64,000 nucleotides of DNA from CAVURS01 sp963834425 (GCA_963834425.1 CAWIBR010000010.1:124001-188000); one strand, 5' to 3'. Shown: positions 1 through 12,739, counted from the first letter of the stretch. Translations and numbers: made by a program. The notes: generated by a model from the letters alone, not told the origin.

Positions 1-777
1 GTCCACGACGGCGACCGCTCGACCGGCGACCGAGATCTGGGCGCCGTGCAGCCCCCGGGGGTAGCCGGTGCCGTCGAATCGTTCGTGGTGTTCGGCGATG
101 CCGTTGAACCACGGCCCCAACCAGTCGGCCAACGCCCCGGCGAGCTGGGCGCCCGCCTCCGGGTGCCGCTTGATCGCCTGCCACTCCCGAGGGTTCAGCG
201 AGCCGGGCTTGTTCAGGATGGTCGCGGCGACCTCGAGCTTGCCGATGTCGTGGATCAACGCGGCCCAGCGCAGCCGGCCGGCGTCGGCGGTGGACAGGTC
301 CAGTTCGCGGGAGAGCAGGTCGCAGAACAGCCGGACCCGCTCGCTGTGCCCCCGAGTCCTGCGGTCGTGGCGACCGAGCGCCGTGACGAGCGAGAGCATC
401 GTCGCCGCCGCCTCGCTCTGGGTCAGGTCCGGGCTGGCGAGCAGCGCCGTGATCTCCCGCATGCTGGTCGCGCGCCGCGCAACCTTGAGCCGGCTCGGCG
501 CCCGGTCCGGGAACAGCATCGTCATCCTGAGCAGCACGACCAGCGGCATCAACCGGATGGTCAGTCGCGAGACCAGCAGGGAGACGGCGATGGCCGCAGC
601 GAGCGAGCCCAGGATGGCCGGTATCCGCGGGAGCGCGGTGACCAGATGGGGCGCGACGACATGGGCGACGAGCGTGCCGACGGCGATCGGAGCGCCGTAC
701 GCCAGCAGACGGACGCCGGCCGAGAGCAGGGGACGCGAACGCCAGCTCACGTCGGTTCGTGCCGACTGCATGGTCAT
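1..777 (-). CDS. HD-GYP domain protein, membrane-anchored (3' end outside window)
   Basis: The gene runs off the left edge; 259 codons are visible from ATG at 777 (a second in-frame ATG is at 771). The first 75 or so residues hold two hydrophobic stretches, so it is probably membrane-anchored. From about residue 140 the HD-GYP phosphohydrolase signatures appear: HDIGK, then HPEAG, then HHERFDGTGYPRGL. Intact HD-GYP domains usually hydrolyse cyclic di-GMP, but some act on other nucleotides or are only sensors. The HD and GYP residues are all present, so activity is plausible. No sensor domain is recognisable before the HD-GYP part. The 193 bases upstream hold no gene. Confidence 0.85.
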   Translation of the reverse strand, partial: MTMQSARTDVSWRSRPLLSAGVRLLAYGAPIAVGTLVAHVVAPHLVTALPRIPAILGSLAAAIAVSLLVSRLTIRLMPLVVLLRMTMLFPDRAPSRLKVARRATSMREITALLASPDLTQSEAAATMLSLVTALGRHDRRTRGHSERVRLFCDLLSRELDLSTADAGRLRWAALIHDIGKLEVAATILNKPGSLNPREWQAIKRHPEAGAQLAGALADWLGPWFNGIAEHHERFDGTGYPRGLHGAQISVAGRAVAVVD

Positions 778-970
778 GACTCCCCCTCCCGGGCCGCTCC
801 CTCGGCAACTCCACTATCGAGGCGGGAAGGGGTGATCCGGACACGCTTCGTCACGTCACTACCCCGAACGGCCCACCCCGGACCCGCGTTCGAGCGCACA
901 ACGATAGCAACGGCGCGTCGGACCGGACGCGCCGCTGCATCGATAGTGCGGAAACGATGGGTACGCAGAT

Positions 971-1663
971 TCAGCGGGCGACGAGGACACCGGCCAGGGC
1001 GGCGGCGACGCTGATCAGGAGGAACAGGGCCACCCACACCGCGGCCGGCACCCGGGTCAGCCGGGCCAGCTGGTCGGCGTCCGACCCCCGGGCGCCCCCT
1101 CGGCGGCGGGCCGAGATCAGCCCGAAGACCTCACGGATGCCGGCGAGCAGCAGGAACCAGGTGACCAGGTAGGCGAACGCCGACTGAGTCCGCCCGGGCA
1201 GCCACCAGGTGACCGCGAAGACGACCACGCCGCTGGCCAGCACGGTCCACGCGCCGAACCAGTTGCGGATCAACAGCAGCATCCCGGCGAGCAGCAGCAC
1301 CAGGGCCCACAGCAGGGCCGCGACGTGTCCCGTCCCGAGCACCGCCGCAGCCGCCAGCCCGAGCACCGCCGGTGCGGGGTAGCCGGCCGCGAGCATGGCC
1401 ACCATCCCCGGGCCGCGCGGCCGGCCGACCGAGACGGTCACGCCGGAACTGTCCGAGTGCAGCCGGATGCCGGCCAGCCGCCGCCCGGTCAGGAGGGCGA
1501 CGAGCGCGTGCCCCGCCTCGTGGACGATCGTGCCGACGTGCCGGGCAACCGCCCAGGCGCCCGGAAGCAGCACGACGACGGCCGCCAGGACGGCGGCCGC
1601 GACCACGACCCACGGTGCCGGTGCCGGCTGGGTTGCCCACACCCGGGACCAGAGGTCGCTCAA
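971..1663 (-). CDS. M50-like membrane zinc metallopeptidase family protein
   Basis: A 230-residue protein with about six hydrophobic segments. HEAGH at residues 48-52 is the zinc-binding motif of site-2 protease (M50/M50B) families, placed in a membrane segment as expected. The later M50 aspartate motif is not obvious, as in the short M50B-like group, so catalysis is inferred rather than shown. The frame opens with TTG at 1663, four bases after the clpB stop; GTG at 1645 is an alternative. The tight spacing suggests co-transcription with clpB, a link to envelope stress, but the substrate is unknown. Confidence 0.75.
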   Translation of the reverse strand: MSDLWSRVWATQPAPAPWVVVAAAVLAAVVVLLPGAWAVARHVGTIVHEAGHALVALLTGRRLAGIRLHSDSSGVTVSVGRPRGPGMVAMLAAGYPAPAVLGLAAAAVLGTGHVAALLWALVLLLAGMLLLIRNWFGAWTVLASGVVVFAVTWWLPGRTQSAFAYLVTWFLLLAGIREVFGLISARRRGGARGSDADQLARLTRVPAAVWVALFLLISVAAALAGVLVAR

Positions 1664-1667
1664 CGGA

Positions 1668-4247
<2,580 letters not shown>

Positions 4248-4280
4248 CAATGTCCTGACTGTGGTGCGGGGTTTCCCAGG

Positions 4281-4589
4281 TCAACGCGGCGCAAAGTTGA
4301 GCGTATTCCGCTCAACTCTGAGCTGGACAACGGTCAGGCCCTCCTGGGCCGGACCCAGCAGGAGGGCACCCGTCTGCGGGTCGAACTCGCTGCCGTGGCA
4401 GTTGCAGATCAGGCTGCCGTCGTCGGCCAGCTCGCCGTCGGCGGTGAACGGGCACTGCGCGTGCGGGCAGCGGTCCGGCACCAGGACCCAGCCGGTTGCC
4501 GTGTGGATCGCGGCCATCGGCGCATCGTCGACAGTCACCGCGACGATGCTGCCGATGGGCGCTGAGGCGTCGACCTCGGACAGCGTCAT
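4281..4589 (-). CDS. Rieske [2Fe-2S] ferredoxin-like protein
   Basis: A 102-residue single-domain Rieske protein. Cluster ligands are visible as CPH at residues 41-43 and CNCH at 62-65, the C-x-H and C-x2-H pattern. It resembles the small ferredoxin subunits of non-haem iron oxygenases and NirD-like proteins. Its ATG overlaps the stop of the P450 gene (ATGA), so the two are translationally coupled; I infer that it passes electrons to the P450 or shares its redox chain. Its last codons contain the HAIR repeat that precedes clpB. No dedicated reductase gene lies nearby. Confidence 0.88.
   Translation of the reverse strand: MTLSEVDASAPIGSIVAVTVDDAPMAAIHTATGWVLVPDRCPHAQCPFTADGELADDGSLICNCHGSEFDPQTGALLLGPAQEGLTVVQLRVERNTLNFAPR
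4295..4317. promoter_or_regulatory. HAIR operator (HspR) before clpB
   Basis: Arms AGTTGAGC and GCTCAACT form a perfect 8-bp inverted repeat around a 7-base spacer. This fits the known HspR operator (HAIR, CTTGAGT-N7-ACTCAAG). It lies 48 to 70 bases upstream of the clpB start, within the end of the Rieske reading frame. Confidence 0.8.
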
Positions 4590-5779
4590 GCGTCCCACAC
4601 CACTGGCAGCCGCTTGGCGCCGCGGACCGCCCAGCCGTGGACGAGCGGCGGATGCTCCGGGTCGAGCCGCAGGCCGGGGAGCCGGGTGAACATCTCCTCC
4701 AGGACGACCTGCCCCAGGGTGCGGGCGACCGAGTGGCCCACGCAGAAGTGGGTGCCGTAGCCGAAGGACACGTGGGCCTGCCGCTCGCGGTCGAGGTCGA
4801 AGACGTCCGGGTCGGCGAACCGCTGCGGGTCGCGATTGGCCGAGCCGATCACCAGCGCGACCTCGGTGCCGGCCTCGAAGAGCAGGCCGCCGAGCTCGGC
4901 GTCGGTGCGCATCACCTTCTCGGTCATGCCGAACGGCGCCAGCCAACGCAGCCCCTCGTCGATCGCGCGCGCCGACCAGACGGCCGGGTCGGCGGCCAGG
5001 CGGGCGGCCTGCTCCGGTCGGCCGAGGAGGCCGACGAGGGTGTTGGCGATCCCGTGTGCGGGCTCCTGGAAGCCGCCGACGATCAGGACGCCGATGCTGC
5101 CGATCATCTGCTCGATCGATCGGGTCTGGCCTTCCGGCAGCCCGTCGTGCAACAGGTGGGAGATCGCGCTGTCGTCCGGCTGGTCGATCAGGCTCGGGAG
5201 CCGGCCTTCGAGGTAGGCGATGACCTCGGCCTTGGCCGCTCGCCCCTGCGCCGCAACGGTTTCGCTGCGGCCGAAGTCGACCAGGTAGGCGCCGTACTGC
5301 TTGAACCAGCGCGACAACGTCTCGTCGTCCACGTCGGTGAAGCCCAGGACGTCGCCGACCGTGCGCTGGCTGATCGGTTCGAGGATCTCGCTGGACGCCT
5401 CGGCCCGGCCGCGGTCTCGGATGGCATCGATGCGCTCGGCCGCGACCGCGCGCAGGTGGCTGTCCTTGTAGGCGTTGACCGCCCGCGGTCGGAACGGCGC
5501 GTTGAGGGCGTTGCGCATCTCGCTGTGCTCGGCGCCTCGCAGGCTGATCACGTTGGGGTCGCCGTAGACCGTGTTGAAGATGTCCTTGGCCGGCTCGAAG
5601 ACCTCGTCGTTGTTGCCAGCCTCGTCGCACAGCGCCCAGGTGGTCACGAAGACGCGACCGGCCTCCGGCACCCAGGCGATCGGCTGGTGCTCGCGCAGCC
5701 AGCGGTACGTCGGGTAGGGGTCGGCCTCGAGCACGTCCAGGCTGACGTCGTGCACCACATCGGTGGCCCGCCGGGTCAT
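4586..5779 (-). CDS. Cytochrome P450
   Basis: A 397-residue soluble bacterial P450. ExxR is at 275-278 (EGLR), and the haem loop FGYGTHFCVG gives the thiolate ligand Cys346. The I-helix reads GGFQEP at 235-240: the acidic residue is kept but the usual neighbouring threonine that helps proton delivery is a proline. It lies directly between hspR and a Rieske protein with ATGA overlaps on both sides, an unusual place for a P450. I infer heat- or proteotoxic-stress-linked expression. The substrate cannot be read from the sequence. Confidence 0.93.
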   Translation of the reverse strand: MTRRATDVVHDVSLDVLEADPYPTYRWLREHQPIAWVPEAGRVFVTTWALCDEAGNNDEVFEPAKDIFNTVYGDPNVISLRGAEHSEMRNALNAPFRPRAVNAYKDSHLRAVAAERIDAIRDRGRAEASSEILEPISQRTVGDVLGFTDVDDETLSRWFKQYGAYLVDFGRSETVAAQGRAAKAEVIAYLEGRLPSLIDQPDDSAISHLLHDGLPEGQTRSIEQMIGSIGVLIVGGFQEPAHGIANTLVGLLGRPEQAARLAADPAVWSARAIDEGLRWLAPFGMTEKVMRTDAELGGLLFEAGTEVALVIGSANRDPQRFADPDVFDLDRERQAHVSFGYGTHFCVGHSVARTLGQVVLEEMFTRLPGLRLDPEHPPLVHGWAVRGAKRLPVVWDA

Positions 5780-6264
5780 GGCGCTTCCCTGGTCATTACG
5801 GCGATCACTGTGGCCTCCACACGACGAGCGAGGTGCTCGGCGCCGAAGGCCGAGCGCGGCGCGCGCTTGCCCCGCGGCACGCTGACGATGTCACCCGACG
5901 GCGCCGCCGTGAAGACCCGCAGCTGGGTGTCGGCGGCGAGCTGCGCCCGCTCCAGCTCGGCCACTAGCTCAGTGACCTTGCGCCGCAACGCATCCACCTG
6001 GGTCTCCAGCTCGAGGATGCGCTTGATGCCGGCCAGGTTGACGCCGTCGTCCTGGGAGAGGCGCTGGACCTCGCGCAACATCGCGACGTCCCGCGAGGAG
6101 TACCGGCGGCCCCGGCCCGAGGCCCGGTCGGGTGAGACCAGGCCCAGCCGGTCGTACTGGCGCAGCGTCTGCGGATGCATGCCGGCCAGCTGCGCAGCGA
6201 CCGAGATCACGAAGACCGCGGAGTCGTCGTCGAAGGGCGCCCGGTCCGACTGGTCGTCAGCCAT
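5776..6264 (-). CDS. hspR: MerR-family heat-shock repressor HspR
   Basis: A 162-residue repressor with a MerR-type winged helix (residues about 17-85: VAAQLAGMHPQTLRQYDRLG, then the RYSSRDVAMLREVQRLS region), a short coiled coil and a loose C-terminal tail. In streptomycetes and mycobacteria HspR binds HAIR sites with DnaK as co-repressor and represses dnaK and clpB; the gene order and HAIR sites here match. It starts one base after the dnaJ stop and overlaps the P450 gene by ATGA, so it represses its own operon. Confidence 0.95.
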   Translation of the reverse strand: MADDQSDRAPFDDDSAVFVISVAAQLAGMHPQTLRQYDRLGLVSPDRASGRGRRYSSRDVAMLREVQRLSQDDGVNLAGIKRILELETQVDALRRKVTELVAELERAQLAADTQLRVFTAAPSGDIVSVPRGKRAPRSAFGAEHLARRVEATVIAVMTREAP

Positions 6265-6265
6265 C

Positions 6266-7303
6266 TCAGCTCTCCTTCGCTTGCGTCAGCAGGTGCGCGC
6301 GGGGGTCCTCGCTCTCGGTCGCGGCCTGGAAGGCTTCGACCGCCTGCCGCGCGTCGTCGGAGAGTCGTTGTGGCACAACGACTTCCACCCGAGCGAGCAG
6401 ATCGCCCTTGGCGTGGCCCTTGCGCTCCACTCCGCGGCCCTTGACCCGCAGCACCCGACCACTGGGCGTGCCGGCCGGGAGCTTGACCTTCACGGTCGAG
6501 CCGTCCAGCGTCGGCACCTGCAGCGTCGTCCCCAGGGCGGCTTCGGCGAAGGTCACCGGCACGGTGAGGGTCAAATGGTCGCCGTCCCGGCCGAAGACCG
6601 GGTGCGGCGTGACCTTGACGCTGACCACCATGTCGCCAGCTGGCGCACCCTGGTCACCCGGGTTTCCCTTGCCCGCCAGGCGGATTCGCTGCCCGTCCCG
6701 GACGCCGGCCGGGATCCGCACGGTGATCGTGCGCCCCTCCTGGGTGCGCAGCTGGACCGTCTCGCCATGCACGGCCTGCCGGAAGCCGATCGTGGTTGCC
6801 GCGTCGATGTCCGAGCCTCGCTGCGGACCGCGCGGCGCGCCGTACCCGCCGTAGGCCGAGCCGGCGCCGGGGCCGAACATGCCGCCGAGCAGGTCCTCGA
6901 GCGAGGGACCGCCCGGGCCGCCAGCACCGGCCGGGCCACCCGTGCTGAACCGCACCCGTGGGCCGCCGGCCGCGTTGCCGCCGGCGCCGAACATCGTGCT
7001 GAAGACGTCCTCGAACTGCCCGCCGCCGCCTGGACCCGCGCCACCCGAGGTGAAGCGTGCCCCGCCCGAGGTCATCGAGCGGATCGCGTCGTACTGCTGG
7101 CGCTGCTCGGGGTCGGAGAGGACCGAGTAGGCCTCGCCGACCTCCTTGAAGCGCAGCTCGGACGCCGCGTCACCCGGGTTGCGGTCGGGGTGCAGGTTCT
7201 TGGCCAGCTTGCGGTAGGCCTTCTTGATGTCGCTCTCGGACGCGTCCTTGCTCACGCCCAGGAGCTTGTAGAAGTCCTTGTTCAACCAGTCCTGACTGGC
7301 CAT
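6266..7303 (-). CDS. dnaJ: DnaJ-type co-chaperone lacking the zinc finger
   Basis: A 345-residue J protein. The J domain (about residues 7-75) has the HPD motif in KLAKNLHPDRN; a Gly-rich linker follows, then the DnaJ C-terminal beta domains. The four CxxCxGxG repeats of class A DnaJ are absent, so this is a class B, CbpA-like protein in the dnaK operon. I start it at ATG 7303, four bases after the grpE stop and behind GAGGTGAG; a GTG at 7342 would overlap grpE without need. It stimulates DnaK ATPase and delivers substrates. Confidence 0.93.
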   Translation of the reverse strand: MASQDWLNKDFYKLLGVSKDASESDIKKAYRKLAKNLHPDRNPGDAASELRFKEVGEAYSVLSDPEQRQQYDAIRSMTSGGARFTSGGAGPGGGGQFEDVFSTMFGAGGNAAGGPRVRFSTGGPAGAGGPGGPSLEDLLGGMFGPGAGSAYGGYGAPRGPQRGSDIDAATTIGFRQAVHGETVQLRTQEGRTITVRIPAGVRDGQRIRLAGKGNPGDQGAPAGDMVVSVKVTPHPVFGRDGDHLTLTVPVTFAEAALGTTLQVPTLDGSTVKVKLPAGTPSGRVLRVKGRGVERKGHAKGDLLARVEVVVPQRLSDDARQAVEAFQAATESEDPRAHLLTQAKES

Positions 7304-7307
7304 CGGC

Positions 7308-7959
7308 TCACCTCGGATCCGCGACGGCGACCCGGGCCGCACGCAGGATGCGCTCGCCCTGGCGATAACCCGGCTGCAGGATCTGGGTCACCGTGGTCAC
7401 CTCGACCCCCTCGCCGAGGTCGGCCTCGGTGTGCATGAGGGCCTCGTGCACCGACGGGTCGAACGGCTCGCCGACCGCGCCGAACCGCTCCAGGCCGAAC
7501 CGGGTCAGCACCGCCTCGAGCTTGTCGGCGATGGCCGCGAACGGGCCGCCGTCGAGATCGCCGTGCTGGCGGGCCAGGTGGATGTCGTCCAGGACCGGCA
7601 GCAGGGACTCCAGGACCGCGCCAACGGCCTGGTCGCGCGCGACATCGCGGTCGCGCTCGACCCGCTTGCGGTAGTTGACGTACTCCGCCTGCAGCCGTTG
7701 CAGGTCGGCCAGCCGCTCGGCCGCCAGCTGGGCCGCCGCCCCTTCCAGCTCGCCCATGGCGCTCTCACCCGAGTTGTCAGACCCAGGCTCCGCATCTGGT
7801 GTCGCTGGGGCTGACACGTCAGGGTGGCAGCGGTGTCGGGCGCGGGGGTGCGGAGCTGACCGGTCTCGGGGTCGATCCGGCGCTTGTCGCGGACGACGGG
7901 GCCCTGGTGCTCCAGGGCCCCCTCGTCCTGCTCGCGACGGTCCTCGTTCTCCGGCGTCA

Positions 7960-7960
<1 letters not shown>
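7308..7960 (-). CDS. grpE: Nucleotide exchange factor GrpE (one frameshift as read)
   Basis: The N-terminal part (VVRDKRRIDPETG, a conserved actinobacterial GrpE motif) and the C-terminal part (LQRLQAEYVNYRKRVERDR coiled coil and the ILQPGY region) lie in different frames. One missing C in the CCC run at about 7822-7824 restores a 217-residue protein through a Pro/Ala-rich linker. GrpE is essential in most bacteria, so a consensus error is the best explanation. The ATG overlaps the dnaK stop (TGATG). A palindromic repeat lies in the linker at 7771-7820. GrpE releases ADP from DnaK. Confidence 0.9.
7771..7820. repeat. Palindromic element, copy A (inside grpE)
   Basis: Begins GAGTTGTCAGACCC and ends GGGGCTGACACGTC, an imperfect inverted repeat. 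The same termini and about three quarters of the interior recur inverted at 27741-27791. Here it encodes part of the flexible GrpE linker, read as DVSAPATPDAEPGSDNS. Confidence 0.6.
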
Positions 7961-9840
<1,880 letters not shown>

Positions 9841-9889
9841 GGGTTTCAGCTCCTACTTCGTACGGGTTCGTGGTGTGAGAAACTGCTGG

Positions 9890-9910
9890 GTTGAGTGAAC
9901 TTGGCTCAAG
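9890..9910. promoter_or_regulatory. HAIR operator 1 (HspR) upstream of dnaK
   Basis: GTTGAGT, seven bases, GCTCAAG: near-perfect match to the HspR consensus CTTGAGT-N7-ACTCAAG, 50 to 70 bases before the dnaK start codon. Confidence 0.85.
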
Positions 9911-9953
9911 TCTTTGCGGCCGGGGTCGCTCATGTCAAGTTCACTGGGCCAAA

Positions 9954-9974
9954 CGTGAGTCTGTTCGGCTCAAC
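9954..9974. promoter_or_regulatory. HAIR-like operator 2 upstream of dnaK
   Basis: CGTGAGT, seven bases, GCTCAAC: 11 of 14 arm positions fit the HAIR consensus. It lies exactly 64 bases from operator 1. Multiple HAIR sites before dnaK are known in streptomycetes. Confidence 0.6.
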
Positions 9975-10005
9975 CCTGGCTCTGGCCTGGGCATTCCTGG
10001 TCGCT

Positions 10006-10056
10006 CGACGATCCCACAAGAAGAGTTGCACAAGAGTTCTTGTGGATCTATCGTCG
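10006..10056. promoter_or_regulatory. Inverted-repeat operator before the ArsR-type gene
   Basis: Inner arms CCACAAGAA (10014-10022) and TTCTTGTGG (10037-10045), with outer arms CGACGAT and ATCGTCG. A further CACAAGA half site lies between them. It ends five bases before the regulator's start codon, typical of autoregulation. Confidence 0.65.
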
Positions 10057-10061
10057 GAGAC

Positions 10062-10675
10062 ATGACCTCCACCCCAGCCCCGCGCCCCGGTGTCCGGACG
10101 CTGAACGACGCCCAGACGCTGTCCGCGCTGGCCAACCCGTTCCGTTCCCGGCTGCTCGATGCCCTGCACCTGGACGGGCCCTCGACCGCCTCGGCCCTCG
10201 CGCGGCGGACCGGACAGGCGGTCGGCAGCGTGAGCCATCACCTCAAGGTGCTGTCCGAGGCCGGGTTGGTCGAGGAGGTGCCCGAGCTGGCCAAGGACCG
10301 CCGCGAGCGCTGGTGGCGGATGGTGTCGACCGGCTTTCGCTGGTCGCGGACCGAGTTCGCCGACGACCCGGCCGCCGTGGCCGCGGCCCTGTCGGCGGAG
10401 TCGATCCGGCTCCGGCGGCAGTTCGAGCAGGCCCGGGACTGGCTGGACAACTACGAGTCGGCCGGCGTGTGGGACGACGCGTCCTTCGCCACGCAGTCCT
10501 GGCTGACCATGACTCCCGACGAGCTGCGTGAGTTCAACGAGGAGCTGCTGACGCTGGTCGACCGGTGGAAGCAGCGGACCACGTCTGGTGAAGGGCGTGG
10601 GCTGAAGGGCCGGGTGAAGGCGAGGAGCGCGAGCCGGTCCTGTTCTTCGCCCGCGCCTTCCCGGCCCAGCCATGA
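10062..10675 (+). CDS. ArsR-like winged-helix regulator (one frameshift as read)
   Basis: Starts ATG 10062. Residues about 15-95 form an ArsR-type winged helix (ALANPFRSRLLDALHLDGPS, then GSVSHHLKVLSEAGLVEEV); the C-terminal half carries a helical dimerisation region ending LLTLVDRWKQRT. The frame then changes between about 10590 and 10625; the shifted frame gives EREPVLFFARAFPAQP and stops at 10675, overlapping the next ATG (ATGA). That overlap argues that the downstream frame is genuine. No metal-binding cysteines are seen, so the ligand is probably organic. It likely represses itself and the following efflux pump. Confidence 0.85.
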
Positions 10676-12471
10676 CCACCACCCGTACGCCGGAGGCGCC
10701 GGTCCGCGCGGATGGGCCGGTCACCGATCCCCTGGCCCCGCTGGCCCCACTGGCTCCGCCGGCTCCCGGGGCTGCGGTCGGTCCGGTCGGTATGGGGCGT
10801 GACTTCCACCGGCTCTGGTTCGGCGAAGGCGTCAGCGTCCTCGGCAACGCCACCACCGCGGTCCTGCTGCCGTTGCTCGTCGTCGTCGGCTTCGGCGCCG
10901 GCCCGGGCTGGCTGGGCGCGCTCACCGCGGCCGCCTGGCTGCCCTGGCTGGTCATCGGCCTACCGGCCGGCGCGTGGGTCGACCGGTTGCCGCCGCGCTC
11001 GGTGATGATCGTGAGCGACCTCGTGGCCGCCCTCCTGGTCGGCAGCGTCCCGGTCGCGCATGTCCTCGGCGTGCTCTCGATGGGACAGCTGCTGGTCGTC
11101 GCGACGGGCAACGGCGTCTGCACCGTCTTCTTCCTCACGGCCTTCGTCAAGTTGCTGCCGGGCGTCGTCCCGACGGCTCGACTCGAGTCGGCCAACGCCC
11201 GCCTCTTCGGCACCGAGTCGGCGATGCAGGTGGTCGGCCCAGGCGTGGGAGGCCTTCTCGTGCAATGGTTCTCGGCGGCCTTCGGCCTGGCCCTCGACTC
11301 GGTCAGCTTCCTCGTCTCGGCGTTCTGTCTCTGGCGGATCCGCCCGACGGCGCCGTCGGTCCCGGTCCCCGCGCCGGCCTCGGCTGCGTCGCCGTCCGGC
11401 TCTCGGCGTACGCCGCTGGTGGAGCAGATCCGGGAGGGGGTCCGGTTCGTGCGGAGCGATCGCTACCTGCGGTGGCTGACCGTCCTGGGCGGCGTCTCCA
11501 ACCTCGGCCTGACCGGCTACACGGCGCTGCTGGTGCTCTATCTGGTGCGCGATCTCGGGCTCTCGCCGTCACGGGTCGGCACCGTGCTGATGGTCGGCAG
11601 CGCCGGAGGACTGCTCGGCTCCATCGTGGCCGGCCGGCTGGTTCGGCGGCTCGGCACCGGGCGCACGTCGAACCTGCTGCTCGTCTGCGGCGGACCGCCG
11701 GCGCTGTTGATCCCGCTGGCCGGCCCGGGCTGGCAGGTCGGCGTGCTGGTGCTCGGCCTCTTCCTGGTCGGAGTCTGCGTCGTCGGTGGCAACGTCGTAC
11801 GCAGCGCGTGGCGTCAGCGCTACGTGCCGCCCGAGCTGATGGGCCGGGTCGTGACGACCAGCCAGGTCGTCAACTTCGGCACCATGCCCCTCGCCGGGCT
11901 GCTGGCCGGTTGGCTCGGCACTCAGGTCGGCGTCCGCCCGACCATCGCCCTGATGGCGGCCATCCACGCCGCCGCCTGCCTGAGCATCCTGGTCAGCCCG
12001 TTCCGCGGCCTGCGCGACCTGCCCGCCCCGCGGCGCCAGACCCGCAACGAAGCACGGCGCGAGGGGCTAGTGGTTGGCGTCGTCCGAGCGCCGCCCTTGC
12101 GCCCCGAGCCTCCACCCGAGCCGCTGCCCTTGCCGGAGCCGCCCGAGCCGCCCGAGCCGCTGCCACCCCCGCCGGATCCACCACCGGAACCGCCGCCGCC
12201 GTGGTCGTCGGGCGCGGTCGAGACGGACGGCCGAGCCGACGCCGGTGCGGAGGCGCCACCCGAGCCGCCCGAAGCACCCGCAGCGCCGGAATCGAGCGTC
12301 ACCACCGCCCGGCCGCCGACACAGGTCGCGTGCACCTCGATGGTCCGGCCGTTGCGCTTGAACTCGACCGTGAGTGTCTTCGGGCCTCCGGGCGTGTGCT
12401 CCACCCGCCAGCCCGGGCCGGGATCGCGCTCGACAGCGAGACCGCGCCGTCCGGCGTACAGGTGGCCGTGA
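10672..12471 (+). CDS. MFS efflux transporter
   Basis: The first 455 or so residues form a 12-helix major facilitator of the enterobactin exporter/macrolide-efflux type, with a cytoplasmic loop around residues 225-245. The Pro-rich tail after about 12057 (residue 462 on) is antisense to the Gly/Ser-rich end of the minus-strand gene 12067-12739, and I doubt that it is translated; a lost frame near 12060 would give a TAG stop at 12068. Coupled to the ArsR-type gene by ATGA. Role inferred: export of a toxic compound sensed by that regulator. Confidence 0.85.
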   Translation: MTTTRTPEAPVRADGPVTDPLAPLAPLAPPAPGAAVGPVGMGRDFHRLWFGEGVSVLGNATTAVLLPLLVVVGFGAGPGWLGALTAAAWLPWLVIGLPAGAWVDRLPPRSVMIVSDLVAALLVGSVPVAHVLGVLSMGQLLVVATGNGVCTVFFLTAFVKLLPGVVPTARLESANARLFGTESAMQVVGPGVGGLLVQWFSAAFGLALDSVSFLVSAFCLWRIRPTAPSVPVPAPASAASPSGSRRTPLVEQIREGVRFVRSDRYLRWLTVLGGVSNLGLTGYTALLVLYLVRDLGLSPSRVGTVLMVGSAGGLLGSIVAGRLVRRLGTGRTSNLLLVCGGPPALLIPLAGPGWQVGVLVLGLFLVGVCVVGGNVVRSAWRQRYVPPELMGRVVTTSQVVNFGTMPLAGLLAGWLGTQVGVRPTIALMAAIHAAACLSILVSPFRGLRDLPAPRRQTRNEARREGLVVGVVRAPPLRPEPPPEPLPLPEPPEPPEPLPPPPDPPPEPPPPWSSGAVETDGRADAGAEAPPEPPEAPAAPESSVTTARPPTQVACTSMVRPLRLNSTVSVFGPPGVCSTRQPGPGSRSTARPRRPAYRWP

Positions 12472-12739
12472 CCCGACCCCCGGCCGTCGCCAGCGAACCG
12501 GTGGGGCCGCTCGACGCGGTCGCCGACGCCGTCGCACCGCCACCAGCACCGACTCCGCCGGACAGTCCCGGGCCGGCGCCGCCCAGCAGGGAGACACCCG
12601 CCCGGTCAACGACCAACCAGCCGGCGGTCGCCGCGACCGCCACGACGGCGCACCAGGCGAGCACGATCAGGCCCGTGGCCGCCTGGCGCCGCCCCGGCCC
12701 GCGCGCGCTCGTCAGCTCCGAGCTGCCGCTCTCAGCCAC
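12067..12739 (-). CDS. Membrane-anchored protein with Gly/Ser-rich C terminus (frameshifted)
   Basis: Starts ATG 12739. One transmembrane helix (LIVLAWCAVVAVAATAGWLV) is followed by a Gly/Ala linker and a small domain with two cysteines about 50 residues apart (VTATCTPDG and VEVHATCVGG-like sequence), then a tail of GGSG repeats. A missing base near 12425 separates the helix frame from the domain frame; a second missing base near 12095 would end the protein at SDDANH and TAG 12067. It is divergent from the response regulator gene, so it may be part of that envelope-sensing system. No family name recognised. Confidence 0.6.
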
